From positions 21,680-85,679 of the forward strand of contig JBGSKO010000144.1 of NCBI GenBank assembly GCA_041741155.1: a stretch of 64,000 bases of DNA, written 5' to 3'. Below the pieces are notes generated by a model. The model ran no database searches. It had not been told where the DNA came from and saw nothing but the letters and a program-made list of their open reading frames with translations. Positions 25,029-32,847 of this stretch are shown piece by piece. This DNA comes from M3007 sp041741155. GTDB taxonomy: Bacteria; Bacteroidota; Bacteroidia; Chitinophagales; Saprospiraceae. Numbering within the stretch: the stretch's first letter is position 1; every line of letters starts with the position of its first letter. The position numbers were made by a program, and so were the translations under genes.

Positions 25029-26135
25029 CTACTTGGTTACGAAAATGATGTCTGCAAAAGCCGTGAATATCTGATTTTTACCCTTGTAAGTAAAATCAAC
25101 CTTCAGGTCGGCCACATCTTTCTTTGCAAAATCATTCAAATAACCAAGAATAGTAGGTATGAGCATATCAAGGTTCCGTTTCAATTTCCAGGAGTTCTGA
25201 AAATCTTCAGTATCCACCAGCAACAGAAAGAGGCGGTTTTCGGAGCCAAAGCGCATTTCCCCCTGATTTTCATAAAGCCATTTTATCAAAGGACGGGAAT
25301 TTGACATTGCCCTCAACAATATAGAGTCATTTTCTTGTTTGATTTTATTTAGGGCATCTACACAAAAATCGTCATTTCGATTTTTCATTTTTTCAGTGAT
25401 CTCGTAATGAATATCGCTGGGTTTTGCTGCCTTGCTATAGGAAATTTGCCCTTCTTTAGCCTTTTGTTTTAGGAATGTAAGTTCTACAGGGAAACCGTGC
25501 TCTTTACGTTTCTCCTTGAGGAACTCGGATGGCAGGTAGGTTACTTTGAGATCAAACGGTATGCCGTTGATAAAAAAGTCAACGCCTTTGATTTGTCCAA
25601 CCGTAGGCAAGACTACTGGGTGTGATTTGAAAATGTGTTCGATCAGGATGCTTGACCAATGGTTGTACCAACTATTGAGCACATATCCACGAACTGCCGG
25701 ATTTATCTCCAAATCAAATTTTGAGAGCAATACATCGTAGGAATTAATCCCTTTCACGTACCTGCTAACAAGATATTTATCCAACGAATTTTGGTAATCA
25801 CCGCCCCAGTCGAAGGTTTTCAGTTTGAATAGTTCAGACACCAATTGATCTGTATCCAAATTGTCGGCTTGTACTGCATTGACTTTTCGGATGAAGCCGT
25901 CAAGGAGTAGATGTGATCTCGGGAGGTCTCCTGAAAGCAGCCTGAATAGTTCAGCAAATTGTTTGGACAATGATCGTTCGGATAGCACTACCTGATTTTC
26001 GCTCAAAAAGTGTTCGATCAAACCCTTGCGCAATATGGATTTGATTTTTAACCACAACAGTCCTGATGAATCATAGTTGAACTCGTCGAGCCGACTGTTT
26101 TCATGCAGATTCTTCCAATAATCAAAGTTTTTCAT
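25029..26135 (-). CDS. Putative type II restriction endonuclease, PD-(D/E)XK fold
   Basis: 368 residues, no close family recognised. Residues 183-199 (KGVDFFINGIPFDLKVT) fit a PD-(D/E)XK active site with Asp186, Asp195 and Lys197. The start overlaps the stop of the methyltransferase gene by four bases (ATGA-type), a normal arrangement for a modification-restriction pair. Codon use is AT-rich like the methyltransferase and unlike mfd next to it. The specificity is unknown. It is possible that it is instead an accessory protein, but the motif and position make an endonuclease the best call. Confidence 0.78.
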   Translation of the reverse strand: MKNFDYWKNLHENSRLDEFNYDSSGLLWLKIKSILRKGLIEHFLSENQVVLSERSLSKQFAELFRLLSGDLPRSHLLLDGFIRKVNAVQADNLDTDQLVSELFKLKTFDWGGDYQNSLDKYLVSRYVKGINSYDVLLSKFDLEINPAVRGYVLNSWYNHWSSILIEHIFKSHPVVLPTVGQIKGVDFFINGIPFDLKVTYLPSEFLKEKRKEHGFPVELTFLKQKAKEGQISYSKAAKPSDIHYEITEKMKNRNDDFCVDALNKIKQENDSILLRAMSNSRPLIKWLYENQGEMRFGSENRLFLLLVDTEDFQNSWKLKRNLDMLIPTILGYLNDFAKKDVADLKVDFTYKGKNQIFTAFADIIFVTK

Positions 26136-27232
26136 TCAACAAAGATTGCAGATTTGTTTTTGGGCATAACGTGCAGGGGTTTAGGGGAACAGACAAACAG
26201 AATCTCTTTGCTTCCTGCAACGCTGCCTTTGCCCCCCCTGCCGTTTTGGTAGGTCTTGGTTTCAATTGCAACATTTTTGTATTTTGAAATCATGCGTTCA
26301 AGCTGTTCGACATCCGGGTAACTCCGATCGTTGTAGCTGATCAGCCAATAAGGAATATCTTGCGCGTATTCAAAAAGTTTATTTAAGGAATTGATGGCAT
26401 CTCTTTTCTTATCAAATCCGCTATATCGTTGCGGCTCATAGCGTTTTATAGTGTTGACAAAATCTTTGTCTCGCCAATATTCGGTATAGGTTTCCAATAA
26501 GTGATAAAAGCCTTGATAATCGGCATGGCTATCGCAGTAAGGGGGGTCAAAGTAAATTAAATCAACCTTGCCCAAGATGGGCAGCAGTTCCAAGATATCC
26601 TTGTTGAAACTGATGTTTTCTTTTCCGTTTGAAAAAACAGCGTTGTTGTACTTCGGCACCAACTCAAGGAAGATATCCTGTAGCGGACGCACCAAACTCC
26701 GATTTCGTTTGATGCGTTCGGGGTCGTTGGCATAACGCAGTGCTTGCGTATGTCCAAAGTGGCCCATGGTCACTTTTCGAGTCATACTGCGGTTGATAAT
26801 CGCGAACGCAAGTGCTTTCTTGTAGGGATTTTCGAGTAGTTCAATGTTAGCACGAAGATTATCTAAAAAAAAAGCCTCTTCCTTTTCAAAGAAAAGTCCA
26901 GAATAGGTGTGTTCGATCAATTGGAAGCGATTCTTTTTCGGGGCATCGTTTAGCAGAAAATCAATATCGGCTTGAGTCAGTTTATGTTCATCGTTTTCAA
27001 TCAACGCTAAACCAATCTGGTGATTAAAATTTAGAAAATCGTTCGTGACTACTTGAGCGCCACGTTGTTTCAACAAGAAAGCAACCGTCTGTGAACCAGC
27101 AAAAGCATCAACGGCAATCCTTACCTCTTTAGAAATAAACTTGTTGATCCAAGCCAGATGCGTGTGCTTGGCTCCGAGGTATTGAGGCTCGGGAAACTGG
27201 TAATTGAAATACTTGAACTCTTCAAAAAGCAT
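26132..27232 (-). CDS. D12-class N6-adenine DNA methyltransferase
   Basis: 366 residues. The N-terminal YLGAKHTHLAWINKFI and SAM-binding motif I DAFAGSQTVAFLL (42-54) are followed by catalytic motif IV YFDPPYCD with DPPY at 229-232. The order motif I then DPPY with a helical recognition insert is the D12/alpha class of adenine methyltransferases (Dam/DpnM-like). It should protect host DNA from the endonuclease encoded directly downstream. The gene follows a 72-codon gene by six bases. It is AT-rich relative to the flanking genes, which fits acquisition. Confidence 0.9.
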   Translation of the reverse strand: MLFEEFKYFNYQFPEPQYLGAKHTHLAWINKFISKEVRIAVDAFAGSQTVAFLLKQRGAQVVTNDFLNFNHQIGLALIENDEHKLTQADIDFLLNDAPKKNRFQLIEHTYSGLFFEKEEAFFLDNLRANIELLENPYKKALAFAIINRSMTRKVTMGHFGHTQALRYANDPERIKRNRSLVRPLQDIFLELVPKYNNAVFSNGKENISFNKDILELLPILGKVDLIYFDPPYCDSHADYQGFYHLLETYTEYWRDKDFVNTIKRYEPQRYSGFDKKRDAINSLNKLFEYAQDIPYWLISYNDRSYPDVEQLERMISKYKNVAIETKTYQNGRGGKGSVAGSKEILFVCSPKPLHVMPKNKSAIFVE

Positions 27233-27238
27233 GGGAAG

Positions 27239-27457
27239 TTATTTGTCTTCGTTCAGCAAACGGTCAAAGTCCTCCCTGGTAATGCCTTTTTCCTGGATGA
27301 CTCCCTCTACCTCTTGTTGAAGCAGCGTTTCGTAGTATTCCAGCAACATCGTGCGGATGGCCTCCATATCGCTTTTAGTCATAGGGCGACTGAACAACCG
27401 CAGTAGCATGAGTTGCACATCGTTCAGGGGTGTAGATATCGTGCTGGTTCGTTGCAT
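27239..27457 (-). CDS. Small antitoxin-like protein heading the restriction-modification operon
   Basis: 72 residues, wholly helical and charged. The core LNDVQLMLLRLFSRPMTKSD followed by LLEYYETLLQQEVEGVIQEK resembles small Bacteroidota proteins usually encoded just upstream of PIN toxins (LNxVQLxLLxMFS). Here no PIN gene follows; the methyltransferase starts six bases downstream instead. It lacks a recognisable helix-turn-helix, so it does not look like a classical restriction controller. Role unknown; the family resemblance is from memory and should be treated as tentative. Confidence 0.6.
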   Translation of the reverse strand: MQRTSTISTPLNDVQLMLLRLFSRPMTKSDMEAIRTMLLEYYETLLQQEVEGVIQEKGITREDFDRLLNEDK

Positions 27458-27511
27458 AATTCATTTTTTTTAAAAAAAACACCTCGGAAGCAGAAGTATT
27501 GCAAAGGAGTA

Positions 27512-27519
27512 CAAAACTA
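27512..27519 (-). promoter_or_regulatory. Candidate -7 element of the restriction-modification operon
   Basis: TAGTTTTG on the minus strand, about 55 bases ahead of ATG 27457. A poorer candidate lies closer to the gene. No -33 element was placed with confidence. Confidence 0.4.
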
Positions 27520-27547
27520 CACTATTTCTTCAAAGCGGTAAAACGGC

Positions 27548-28321
27548 TTACTTACTCTTGAACGCCTCAATCGCCCCCTTCGTAAACTCCGACAACGCCA
27601 GCCGCCCGCTGATCGCCGCCCGCTCGCGCAGCAGTGCATCCCAGTGTTCGGTGCCTTGCCAGAAGATTTTTTTTAGTTCAGTAAGTGCTTCGATGTGGTA
27701 GCCGCTGAGGTTTTGGGTGAAATGTTCGAGGTAGGCGTCCAGTTGCTCCACCGTGTCGAATACTTCCTGAAACAGCCCTTTCTCTTTGGCCCATCCGGCG
27801 GTTTGCCACTCGCCGGGGTTCAGGGCCATTTGGCAAAACGCCGCTGTGCCTACTTTGCGCTCCACCGCCGGGCCGATAACGAACGGCCCGAATCCTACGG
27901 CCAGTTCGCTCAACCGCACGGAAGCGAAATGCGCCGCCATGCAGTAGTCGGTGCCGGCGGCCAAGCCAACGCCTCCGCCGACAGCCTTGCCGTGTATGCG
28001 CCCGACGATGATTTTCGGGCAGCGGCGCATGGCGTTCAGCACATTGCCGAAACCGGAGAAAAAAGCGTGCCCCGTCTCAAAATCGCGGATAGCCGAGAGC
28101 TCATCGAAACTGGCGCCCGCGCAAAACGTCTTGTGCTCGGCACTGCGCAATACTACCGCCCGCACGGCCGGGTCTGCGCCGGCGGCATCGAAGGCGTCCA
28201 CCAGCCCCTGCAGCATACGGCTTGGCAGGCTGTTGTGGTTGGGGTGAAAAAAGGTGATGTGCGCTATGCCGTTGGGCGCAACTTCGGTGCGGACATAGCC
28301 TTGTTGGGTGATATCTTGCAT
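27548..28321 (-). CDS. Enoyl-CoA hydratase/isomerase family protein
   Basis: Crotonase-fold enzyme of 257 residues. The oxyanion-hole segments are HKTFCAGASFDEL (about 63-75) and GKAVGGGVGLAAGTDYCMAA (about 110-129). The position of the two catalytic Glu of true hydratases is not clearly conserved (SVRLSELAVGFGPFVIGP), so the exact reaction (hydration, isomerisation, or methylglutaconyl-CoA type) is open. It lies downstream of an Mpo1-like gene on the same strand, separated by a palindrome. It marks the return to backbone composition next to the mfd island. Confidence 0.85.
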   Translation of the reverse strand: MQDITQQGYVRTEVAPNGIAHITFFHPNHNSLPSRMLQGLVDAFDAAGADPAVRAVVLRSAEHKTFCAGASFDELSAIRDFETGHAFFSGFGNVLNAMRRCPKIIVGRIHGKAVGGGVGLAAGTDYCMAAHFASVRLSELAVGFGPFVIGPAVERKVGTAAFCQMALNPGEWQTAGWAKEKGLFQEVFDTVEQLDAYLEHFTQNLSGYHIEALTELKKIFWQGTEHWDALLRERAAISGRLALSEFTKGAIEAFKSK

Positions 28322-28337
28322 GTTGTAAGGTAGCTTT

Positions 28338-28369
28338 AAACTTTCCAGGTTTGAAAACCTGGAAAGTTT
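28338..28369 (-). terminator. Palindrome between the Mpo1-like and enoyl-CoA hydratase genes
   Basis: AAACTTTCCAGGTTT and its inverted copy (28354-28369) enclose one or two bases. It lies 16 bases before the hydratase start on the minus strand. It may terminate the Mpo1-like transcript, though the T run is the stem itself, or be a copy of a dispersed AACTTTCCAGG palindrome. Confidence 0.55.
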
Positions 28370-28376
28370 GAACGAA

Positions 28377-28841
28377 CTAATAGCGCAGCCCCAGCCGGGT
28401 GTAAATAAAACTCATCAGCCAGGCCGGTCCGATCATTAAAAATTGCAGGTCCTGAAAAAACGAGGGTTTTTTGCCCTCCACCTTGTGGCCCCAAAACTGG
28501 CCGATCCAGGCCAGCACGAACAGCGTCAAACATACTTGCCAGAGCACCAGCCCGGCGGCTTCGATTTGTTGGGCCACGAACAGACAAAGCGCCGAGAATA
28601 TCAACATGCCTATCGCCAGCGACGGCGATAACCGGACGTAGTACGCCACCACCAGTGCCAGCAGCACGATGGCTACGTTGAGTTCCAGCGTGGGCGTGAT
28701 TTGGTACCCCAACTTGATCCCGTAGAACAAGCCTACGATACTGAAGAAGATGGTGGGCACACAAATCCAGTGTACCAGTTTGTTGGTGGGGTTCTGGTGG
28801 CTTTCGCCGTACTCGGACAACCAGGTGTTGATACTTTTCAT
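28377..28841 (-). CDS. DUF962 / Mpo1-like membrane protein
   Basis: 154 residues with four membrane segments. The opening INTWLSEYGESHQNPTNKLVHWICVP carries the conserved HxNxxN(K)xxHxxxVP pattern of DUF962, and the later WIGQFWGHKVEGKKPSFFQD carries the second conserved block with WxxQFxGH...E..PA/S. The yeast relative Mpo1 is an Fe(II) dioxygenase that alpha-oxidises 2-hydroxy fatty acids; whether the bacterial protein does so is not shown. Single gene, with a palindrome following its stop. Confidence 0.85.
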   Translation of the reverse strand: MKSINTWLSEYGESHQNPTNKLVHWICVPTIFFSIVGLFYGIKLGYQITPTLELNVAIVLLALVVAYYVRLSPSLAIGMLIFSALCLFVAQQIEAAGLVLWQVCLTLFVLAWIGQFWGHKVEGKKPSFFQDLQFLMIGPAWLMSFIYTRLGLRY

Positions 28842-28873
28842 ACCGTGTTTGCTTTAGGTTGAAAAAAAGTGCT

Positions 28874-29137
28874 CTACTTCGGTACTGTGCGCAATTGGCG
28901 TTCGATTTCCAGCAGCCGTTTTTGTTTGATCGAATCCACCAGACGCGGCAGAACTGTTGTGCGTTGCACCAGACAAAGACTGTCTATTTCCAGGCGCGTC
29001 AAACGAATCTGGGCGGATGACGTAGAGTCAATGCGCAGTCGGGTGTTGGCGTCCAGCGGGGTTTCGGCGCCGCCACAGCTCGCCAAAAGCCCGCACCATA
29101 AAAGAAATACTGCCACCTTGAATCGCGCCTTCGCCAT
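28874..29137 (-). CDS. Small hypothetical lipoprotein
   Basis: 87 residues from ATG 29137. The signal peptide ends in lipobox LLASC, and the mature part is a short charged helix (RLTRLEIDSLCLVQRTTVLP, then LLEIERQLR). No family recognised. ATG 29137 is preferred over one 21 codons upstream because it starts the signal peptide. It diverges from the aminotransferase gene across about 150 bases. Confidence 0.6.
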   Translation of the reverse strand: MAKARFKVAVFLLWCGLLASCGGAETPLDANTRLRIDSTSSAQIRLTRLEIDSLCLVQRTTVLPRLVDSIKQKRLLEIERQLRTVPK

Positions 29138-29248
29138 GTTGATTGGTTTGTTGGCCCAAAAATCCGCGATTCGCCGGAATTGGCGGGTATGTTTCTCCAC
29201 ACATTTTGAAACAATAAACCGCTTGAGGCGAAAATCCTACTTTTGCCC

Positions 29249-29285
29249 ACCCAACCCTCTCAACCCCCTCAACCATCTCAACCGT
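29249..29285 (+). repeat. CTCAACC-type repeats just before the aminotransferase start
   Basis: CAACCCTCTCAACCCCCTC, then CAACCATCTCAACCGTCAA, ending five bases before ATG 29292. The terminal TCTCAACCGTCAA is shared with the repeat that ends three bases before the ABC ATPase gene at 12413. Confidence 0.75.
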
Positions 29286-29291
29286 CAAAAC

Positions 29292-30434
29292 ATGACCATC
29301 ACATCCAAACTCCCGAACGTCGGTACCACGATTTTCACCGTCATGTCGGGTTTGGCCAACCAGTACGGGGCCATCAACCTGTCGCAGGGTTTCCCAAACT
29401 TTAACCCCTCCGAGCGGCTGCAGCGGCTCGTTTTCGACCACATGCAGCGCGGCGACAACCAGTACGCGCCCATGCCGGGCGTGCCGCTGTTGCGCGAGCG
29501 CATCGCCGAAAAAATGGAGCGCCTGTACGGCCGGCCCCTGAACCCGGAAACGGAAATAACGGTGACTGCCGGCGGCACCCAGGCCATTTTTTGCGCCATC
29601 GCCGCATTCGTACATCCCGGCGACGAGGTCATCCTGATCGAACCCTGCTACGACTCGTACCGCCCCTCCGTAGAAACGGTGGGTGGAAAAGTGATCGCCT
29701 GCCCGTTGTCGGCGCCCGACTACCGGATTGACTGGTCGGCGGTGGCCCGTCTTATCACGCCACGCACGCGCATGGTTTGCATCAACACCCCCAACAACCC
29801 CACCGGAACCCTGCTGCGCGAAGCCGATATGCTGGCCCTGAGCCAACTGCTGAAAAATACCGACGTGCTGGTGCTGAGCGACGAAGTGTACGAACACCTC
29901 ATCTACGACGGCGAGCCGCACGCCTCGGCGCTGCGCTACCCCGATTTGTATGCGCGCAGCCTGTGCATTTATTCCTTCGGAAAAACCCACCACAACACCG
30001 GCTGGAAAACCGGATACTGCATCGCGCCGCCCGACCTGACCCGCGAATTCCGCAAGGTGCACCAGTTCAATGTGTTCTCGGGCAACCACCCGATGCAGGC
30101 CGCTTTTGCCGATTTTATGGCCGACGCATCGGAATATGCGGGCTTGCCCGAGTTTTACCAGCGCAAACGCGATGTGTTCCAGCAAGCCATGGCCGGCACG
30201 CGCTTCCGGGCCATTCCCTGCGCCGGCACCTATTTTCAGTTGTACGACTACTCGGCTATCAGCGACGAACCGGACCTCGATTTTTGCAAACGCCTGACCG
30301 CTGAGTTCGGCGTGGCGGCCATTCCGGTGTCCTCTTTTTTCTCCGACAAACGCGACGACAAAGTGATCCGATTCTGTTTTGCCAAAACAGAGGATGTGCT
30401 GGAGCAGGCCGGAGAACGCCTGGCAAAAGTGTAG
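29292..30434 (+). CDS. PLP-dependent aminotransferase, methionine/kynurenine type
   Basis: Fold-type I class I/II aminotransferase of 380 residues. NLSQGFPNFNP (about 27-37), NQYAPMPGVPLLRE, the phosphate/ring segment TAGGTQAIFCAI, NTPNNPTG (about 160-167) and SDEVYEHL precede the PLP Lys231 in SFGKTHHNTGWK. The pattern with SQGFPNF and YAPMPG is that of methionine aminotransferase YbdL and glutamine-transaminase K relatives. The likely substrate is methionine or a related keto acid. ATG 29292 follows a CTCAACC repeat tract; upstream in-frame codons overlap the divergent lipoprotein gene and are not coding. Confidence 0.9.
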   Translation: MTITSKLPNVGTTIFTVMSGLANQYGAINLSQGFPNFNPSERLQRLVFDHMQRGDNQYAPMPGVPLLRERIAEKMERLYGRPLNPETEITVTAGGTQAIFCAIAAFVHPGDEVILIEPCYDSYRPSVETVGGKVIACPLSAPDYRIDWSAVARLITPRTRMVCINTPNNPTGTLLREADMLALSQLLKNTDVLVLSDEVYEHLIYDGEPHASALRYPDLYARSLCIYSFGKTHHNTGWKTGYCIAPPDLTREFRKVHQFNVFSGNHPMQAAFADFMADASEYAGLPEFYQRKRDVFQQAMAGTRFRAIPCAGTYFQLYDYSAISDEPDLDFCKRLTAEFGVAAIPVSSFFSDKRDDKVIRFCFAKTEDVLEQAGERLAKV

Positions 30435-30458
30435 TGTCCCAACAAACGCTAAACGCTC

Positions 30459-30466
30459 TAACTTTG
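30459..30466 (+). promoter_or_regulatory. -7 element of the first GNAT-like gene
   Basis: TAACTTTG, 38 bases ahead of ATG 30505 and 25 bases after the aminotransferase stop. Confidence 0.5.
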
Positions 30467-30504
30467 GCGCCGCATCCCGTCTGCCAACCTAACCTGCCGC
30501 TTCC

Positions 30505-31629
30505 ATGTCCATTTCTATTCGCACCGTTCAAGGCCCCAAGGATCTTCGCACGTTTATCTACCTGCCCGAGAAGATTCATGCTGATCACCCCAACTGGATG
30601 CCACCCTTGTACATGGACGAGAAGGTGTACTTCGATCCAGCCAAGAATAAAGCCTTTGCGTACTGCGATACCGTGTTGTTTTTGGCCTACAAAGACGACA
30701 AACCCCGGGGGCGTATCATGGGCATCATCCACCATCCCTATAATACGGACCACGGCGAAAAAAACGTGCGCTTCATGCACCTGGACTGCTACGACGACGA
30801 AGAGGTTTGTCAGGCATTGCTGAACGCCGTAGAACAATGGGGCCGGGACAAGGGCATGAGCCGCATCATCGGGCCGTTCGGGTTTTCGGACAAAGACCCG
30901 CAAGGTTTGCTGGTGGAAGGGTTTGACAAACCGCCCATCATGGTCACCGTTTGCAACCATCCGTACCTGCCGCGTTTTGTGGAAAACAAAGGATACACGA
31001 AGCTCACCGATTGTATGGACTACCTCGTTGATATCCAAAACGGTATCCCGGAGATTTACCCCAAGATATTTGAGCGCATCCAGCGGACGACCCCGTATCG
31101 CCTGCTGGAGTTCAAAAAAACGCGCGAACTCAAGCCGTACATCGTTCCGGTGTTCGAACTCATCAACCGCACCTACACCCACTTGTACGGATTTTCTCCT
31201 CTGGATGAACAAGAAATGCACGAGCTGGCAGATCGTTACCTGCCCATTCTGGATCCGCGTTTCCTGAAAGTGGTTCTGAATGAAGAGGGACGTCTGATTG
31301 CTTTTATGCTGGGCATTCCCAACATGACCAAGGGCATCCAGCGCGCCAAAGGGAAACTCTTCCCGTTCGGCTTCATCCACATCCTGTACGCGGCCAAAAC
31401 CGCCAAACAACTGGACCTGCTGCTGGGCGCTATTGACGAGCCATACCGCGGCCGCGGGCTTGATATTCTGATGGGCTGGAAAATGATTGACGGCGCCAGA
31501 AAGGCCGGCATCCAGACATTTGAGACCAATCTCGTCCTCGAAACCAACACCGCCATGCGTGCCGAGTACGAACGTTTAGGCGCCAAACTGTACAAAGTGT
31601 TTCGGATTTACCAGAAAGACCTGCTCTAA
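30505..31629 (+). CDS. GNAT-like N-acetyltransferase family protein, tandem copy 1
   Basis: 374 residues, cytoplasmic. The N-terminal half contains IRTVQGPKDLRTFIYLP and NWMPPLYMDEK; a central RIIGPFGFSDKDPQGLLVEG; the C-terminal half contains GAIDEPYRGRGLDILMGWKM (a GNAT-like RGxG acyl-CoA loop) and ETNLVLETNTAMRAEYERLG. Bacteroidota carry such genes annotated as GNAT or hypothetical; the substrate is unknown. A paralogue of nearly equal length follows 90 bases downstream. A 55-base segment (30659-30713) is identical between the two, while flanking third positions differ. Confidence 0.8.
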   Translation: MSISIRTVQGPKDLRTFIYLPEKIHADHPNWMPPLYMDEKVYFDPAKNKAFAYCDTVLFLAYKDDKPRGRIMGIIHHPYNTDHGEKNVRFMHLDCYDDEEVCQALLNAVEQWGRDKGMSRIIGPFGFSDKDPQGLLVEGFDKPPIMVTVCNHPYLPRFVENKGYTKLTDCMDYLVDIQNGIPEIYPKIFERIQRTTPYRLLEFKKTRELKPYIVPVFELINRTYTHLYGFSPLDEQEMHELADRYLPILDPRFLKVVLNEEGRLIAFMLGIPNMTKGIQRAKGKLFPFGFIHILYAAKTAKQLDLLLGAIDEPYRGRGLDILMGWKMIDGARKAGIQTFETNLVLETNTAMRAEYERLGAKLYKVFRIYQKDLL

Positions 31630-31676
31630 ATGCGGAATAAGTGGGCGTGAACGGGGAGCCAAGCCGACATTACCGT

Positions 31677-31684
31677 TACTTTTG
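31677..31684 (+). promoter_or_regulatory. -7 element of the second GNAT-like gene
   Basis: TACTTTTG, 35 bases ahead of ATG 31720. Each tandem copy therefore seems to keep its own promoter at almost the same distance (38 and 35 bases). Confidence 0.5.
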
Positions 31685-31719
31685 CTCGTCAGAATCTCCA
31701 TGCATTTAACCTCCCGCTG

Positions 31720-32847
31720 ATGTCTGTTTATATCCGTACTGTACAAGGAGCGATAGACCTGAAAACGTTCATTTATTTACCGGCTGCCATCCATGCCGAT
31801 CATCCCAACTGGATGCCGCCCCTGTACATGGATGAAAAGGCGTATTTCAATCCGGCCAAAAACAAGTCCTTTTCGTACTGCGATACCGTGTTGTTTTTGG
31901 CCTACAAAGACGACAAACCCCGGGGGCGCATCATGGGTATTATTCACCACCCCTACAACACGGAACACCAGGAAAAAACCGTGCGGTTTGCACACCTCGA
32001 CTGTTACGACGACGAGGATGTTTGCCACGCCCTTTTGAACGCCGTGGAACAATGGGGTCGGGAAAAAGGTATGACCCGCATCATCGGCCCATTCGGTTTC
32101 TCGGGCCGGGAGCCGCAGGGTTTGCTGGTAGAAGGATTTGACAAACCGCCGATCATGGTCACCATTTGCAACCTCCCCTACTTGCCGGTTTTTGTGGAGC
32201 GCAACGGCTATGTAAAAGAACTGGACTGCATGGATTACCTGATTGATATCAACAAGGATATCCCGGAAATTTATCCCAGGATATTCGAGCGCGTCCGTCG
32301 AAACACCCAATTCCGCTTGCTGGAATTTCATAAAACCAGCGAGATGAAACCGTACATCATTCCGATCTTTGAATTGATCAACCGTACCTACGCAGGGCTG
32401 CATGGGTTCTCGCCGCTGGACGACCAGGAAATGCGCGAAATGGCCGCCCGGTATTTGCCTATCCTGGATCCGCGTTTTTTGAAAGTAGTGCTGGACGAAT
32501 CGGGCAATTTGATCGCCTTCATGCTGGGCATACCCAACATGACCAAGGGAATCCAGCGCGCCAAAGGGCGGCTTTACCCGTTCGGCTTTATCCATATCCT
32601 GTTGGAAGCCAAAATGGCGAAGCAGCTCGACCTGCTTTTGGGCGCCATAGACGTGCCCTACCGCGCCCGCGGGCTCGATATCCTCATGGGCTGGAAAATG
32701 ATCGAAAGCGCCCGGAAAGCGGGTATTCATACCTTTGAAACCAACGTAGTATTGGAAACCAACACCGCTATGCGCGCCGAGTACGAGCGCCTTGGCGCCA
32801 AACTGTATAAAGTATTCCGTATCTATCAAAAAGACTTGAACAGATGA
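31720..32847 (+). CDS. GNAT-like N-acetyltransferase family protein, tandem copy 2
   Basis: 375 residues, clear paralogue of the preceding gene over its full length (same IRTVQG opening, IIGPFGFSGREPQGLLVEGF, LGAIDVPYRARGLDILMGWK and closing KLYKVFRIYQKDLN). The acyl-CoA loop reads RARG here rather than RGRG. Its stop overlaps the start of trhO by four bases (ATGA), so it is probably cotranscribed with that tRNA-modification gene. Retention of both copies with own promoters suggests distinct roles or dosage; the substrate is unknown. Confidence 0.8.
   Translation: MSVYIRTVQGAIDLKTFIYLPAAIHADHPNWMPPLYMDEKAYFNPAKNKSFSYCDTVLFLAYKDDKPRGRIMGIIHHPYNTEHQEKTVRFAHLDCYDDEDVCHALLNAVEQWGREKGMTRIIGPFGFSGREPQGLLVEGFDKPPIMVTICNLPYLPVFVERNGYVKELDCMDYLIDINKDIPEIYPRIFERVRRNTQFRLLEFHKTSEMKPYIIPIFELINRTYAGLHGFSPLDDQEMREMAARYLPILDPRFLKVVLDESGNLIAFMLGIPNMTKGIQRAKGRLYPFGFIHILLEAKMAKQLDLLLGAIDVPYRARGLDILMGWKMIESARKAGIHTFETNVVLETNTAMRAEYERLGAKLYKVFRIYQKDLNR

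Noticed and set aside
30259..32829. Long minus-strand open frames opposite both GNAT-like genes
   Set aside because: The plus-strand frames are paralogous at protein level with silent differences, which shows that the plus strand is the coding one.
30505..32847. Tandem GNAT-like genes as an assembly duplication
   Set aside because: The copies differ throughout at protein and silent positions and have distinct flanks, apart from one 55-base tract.
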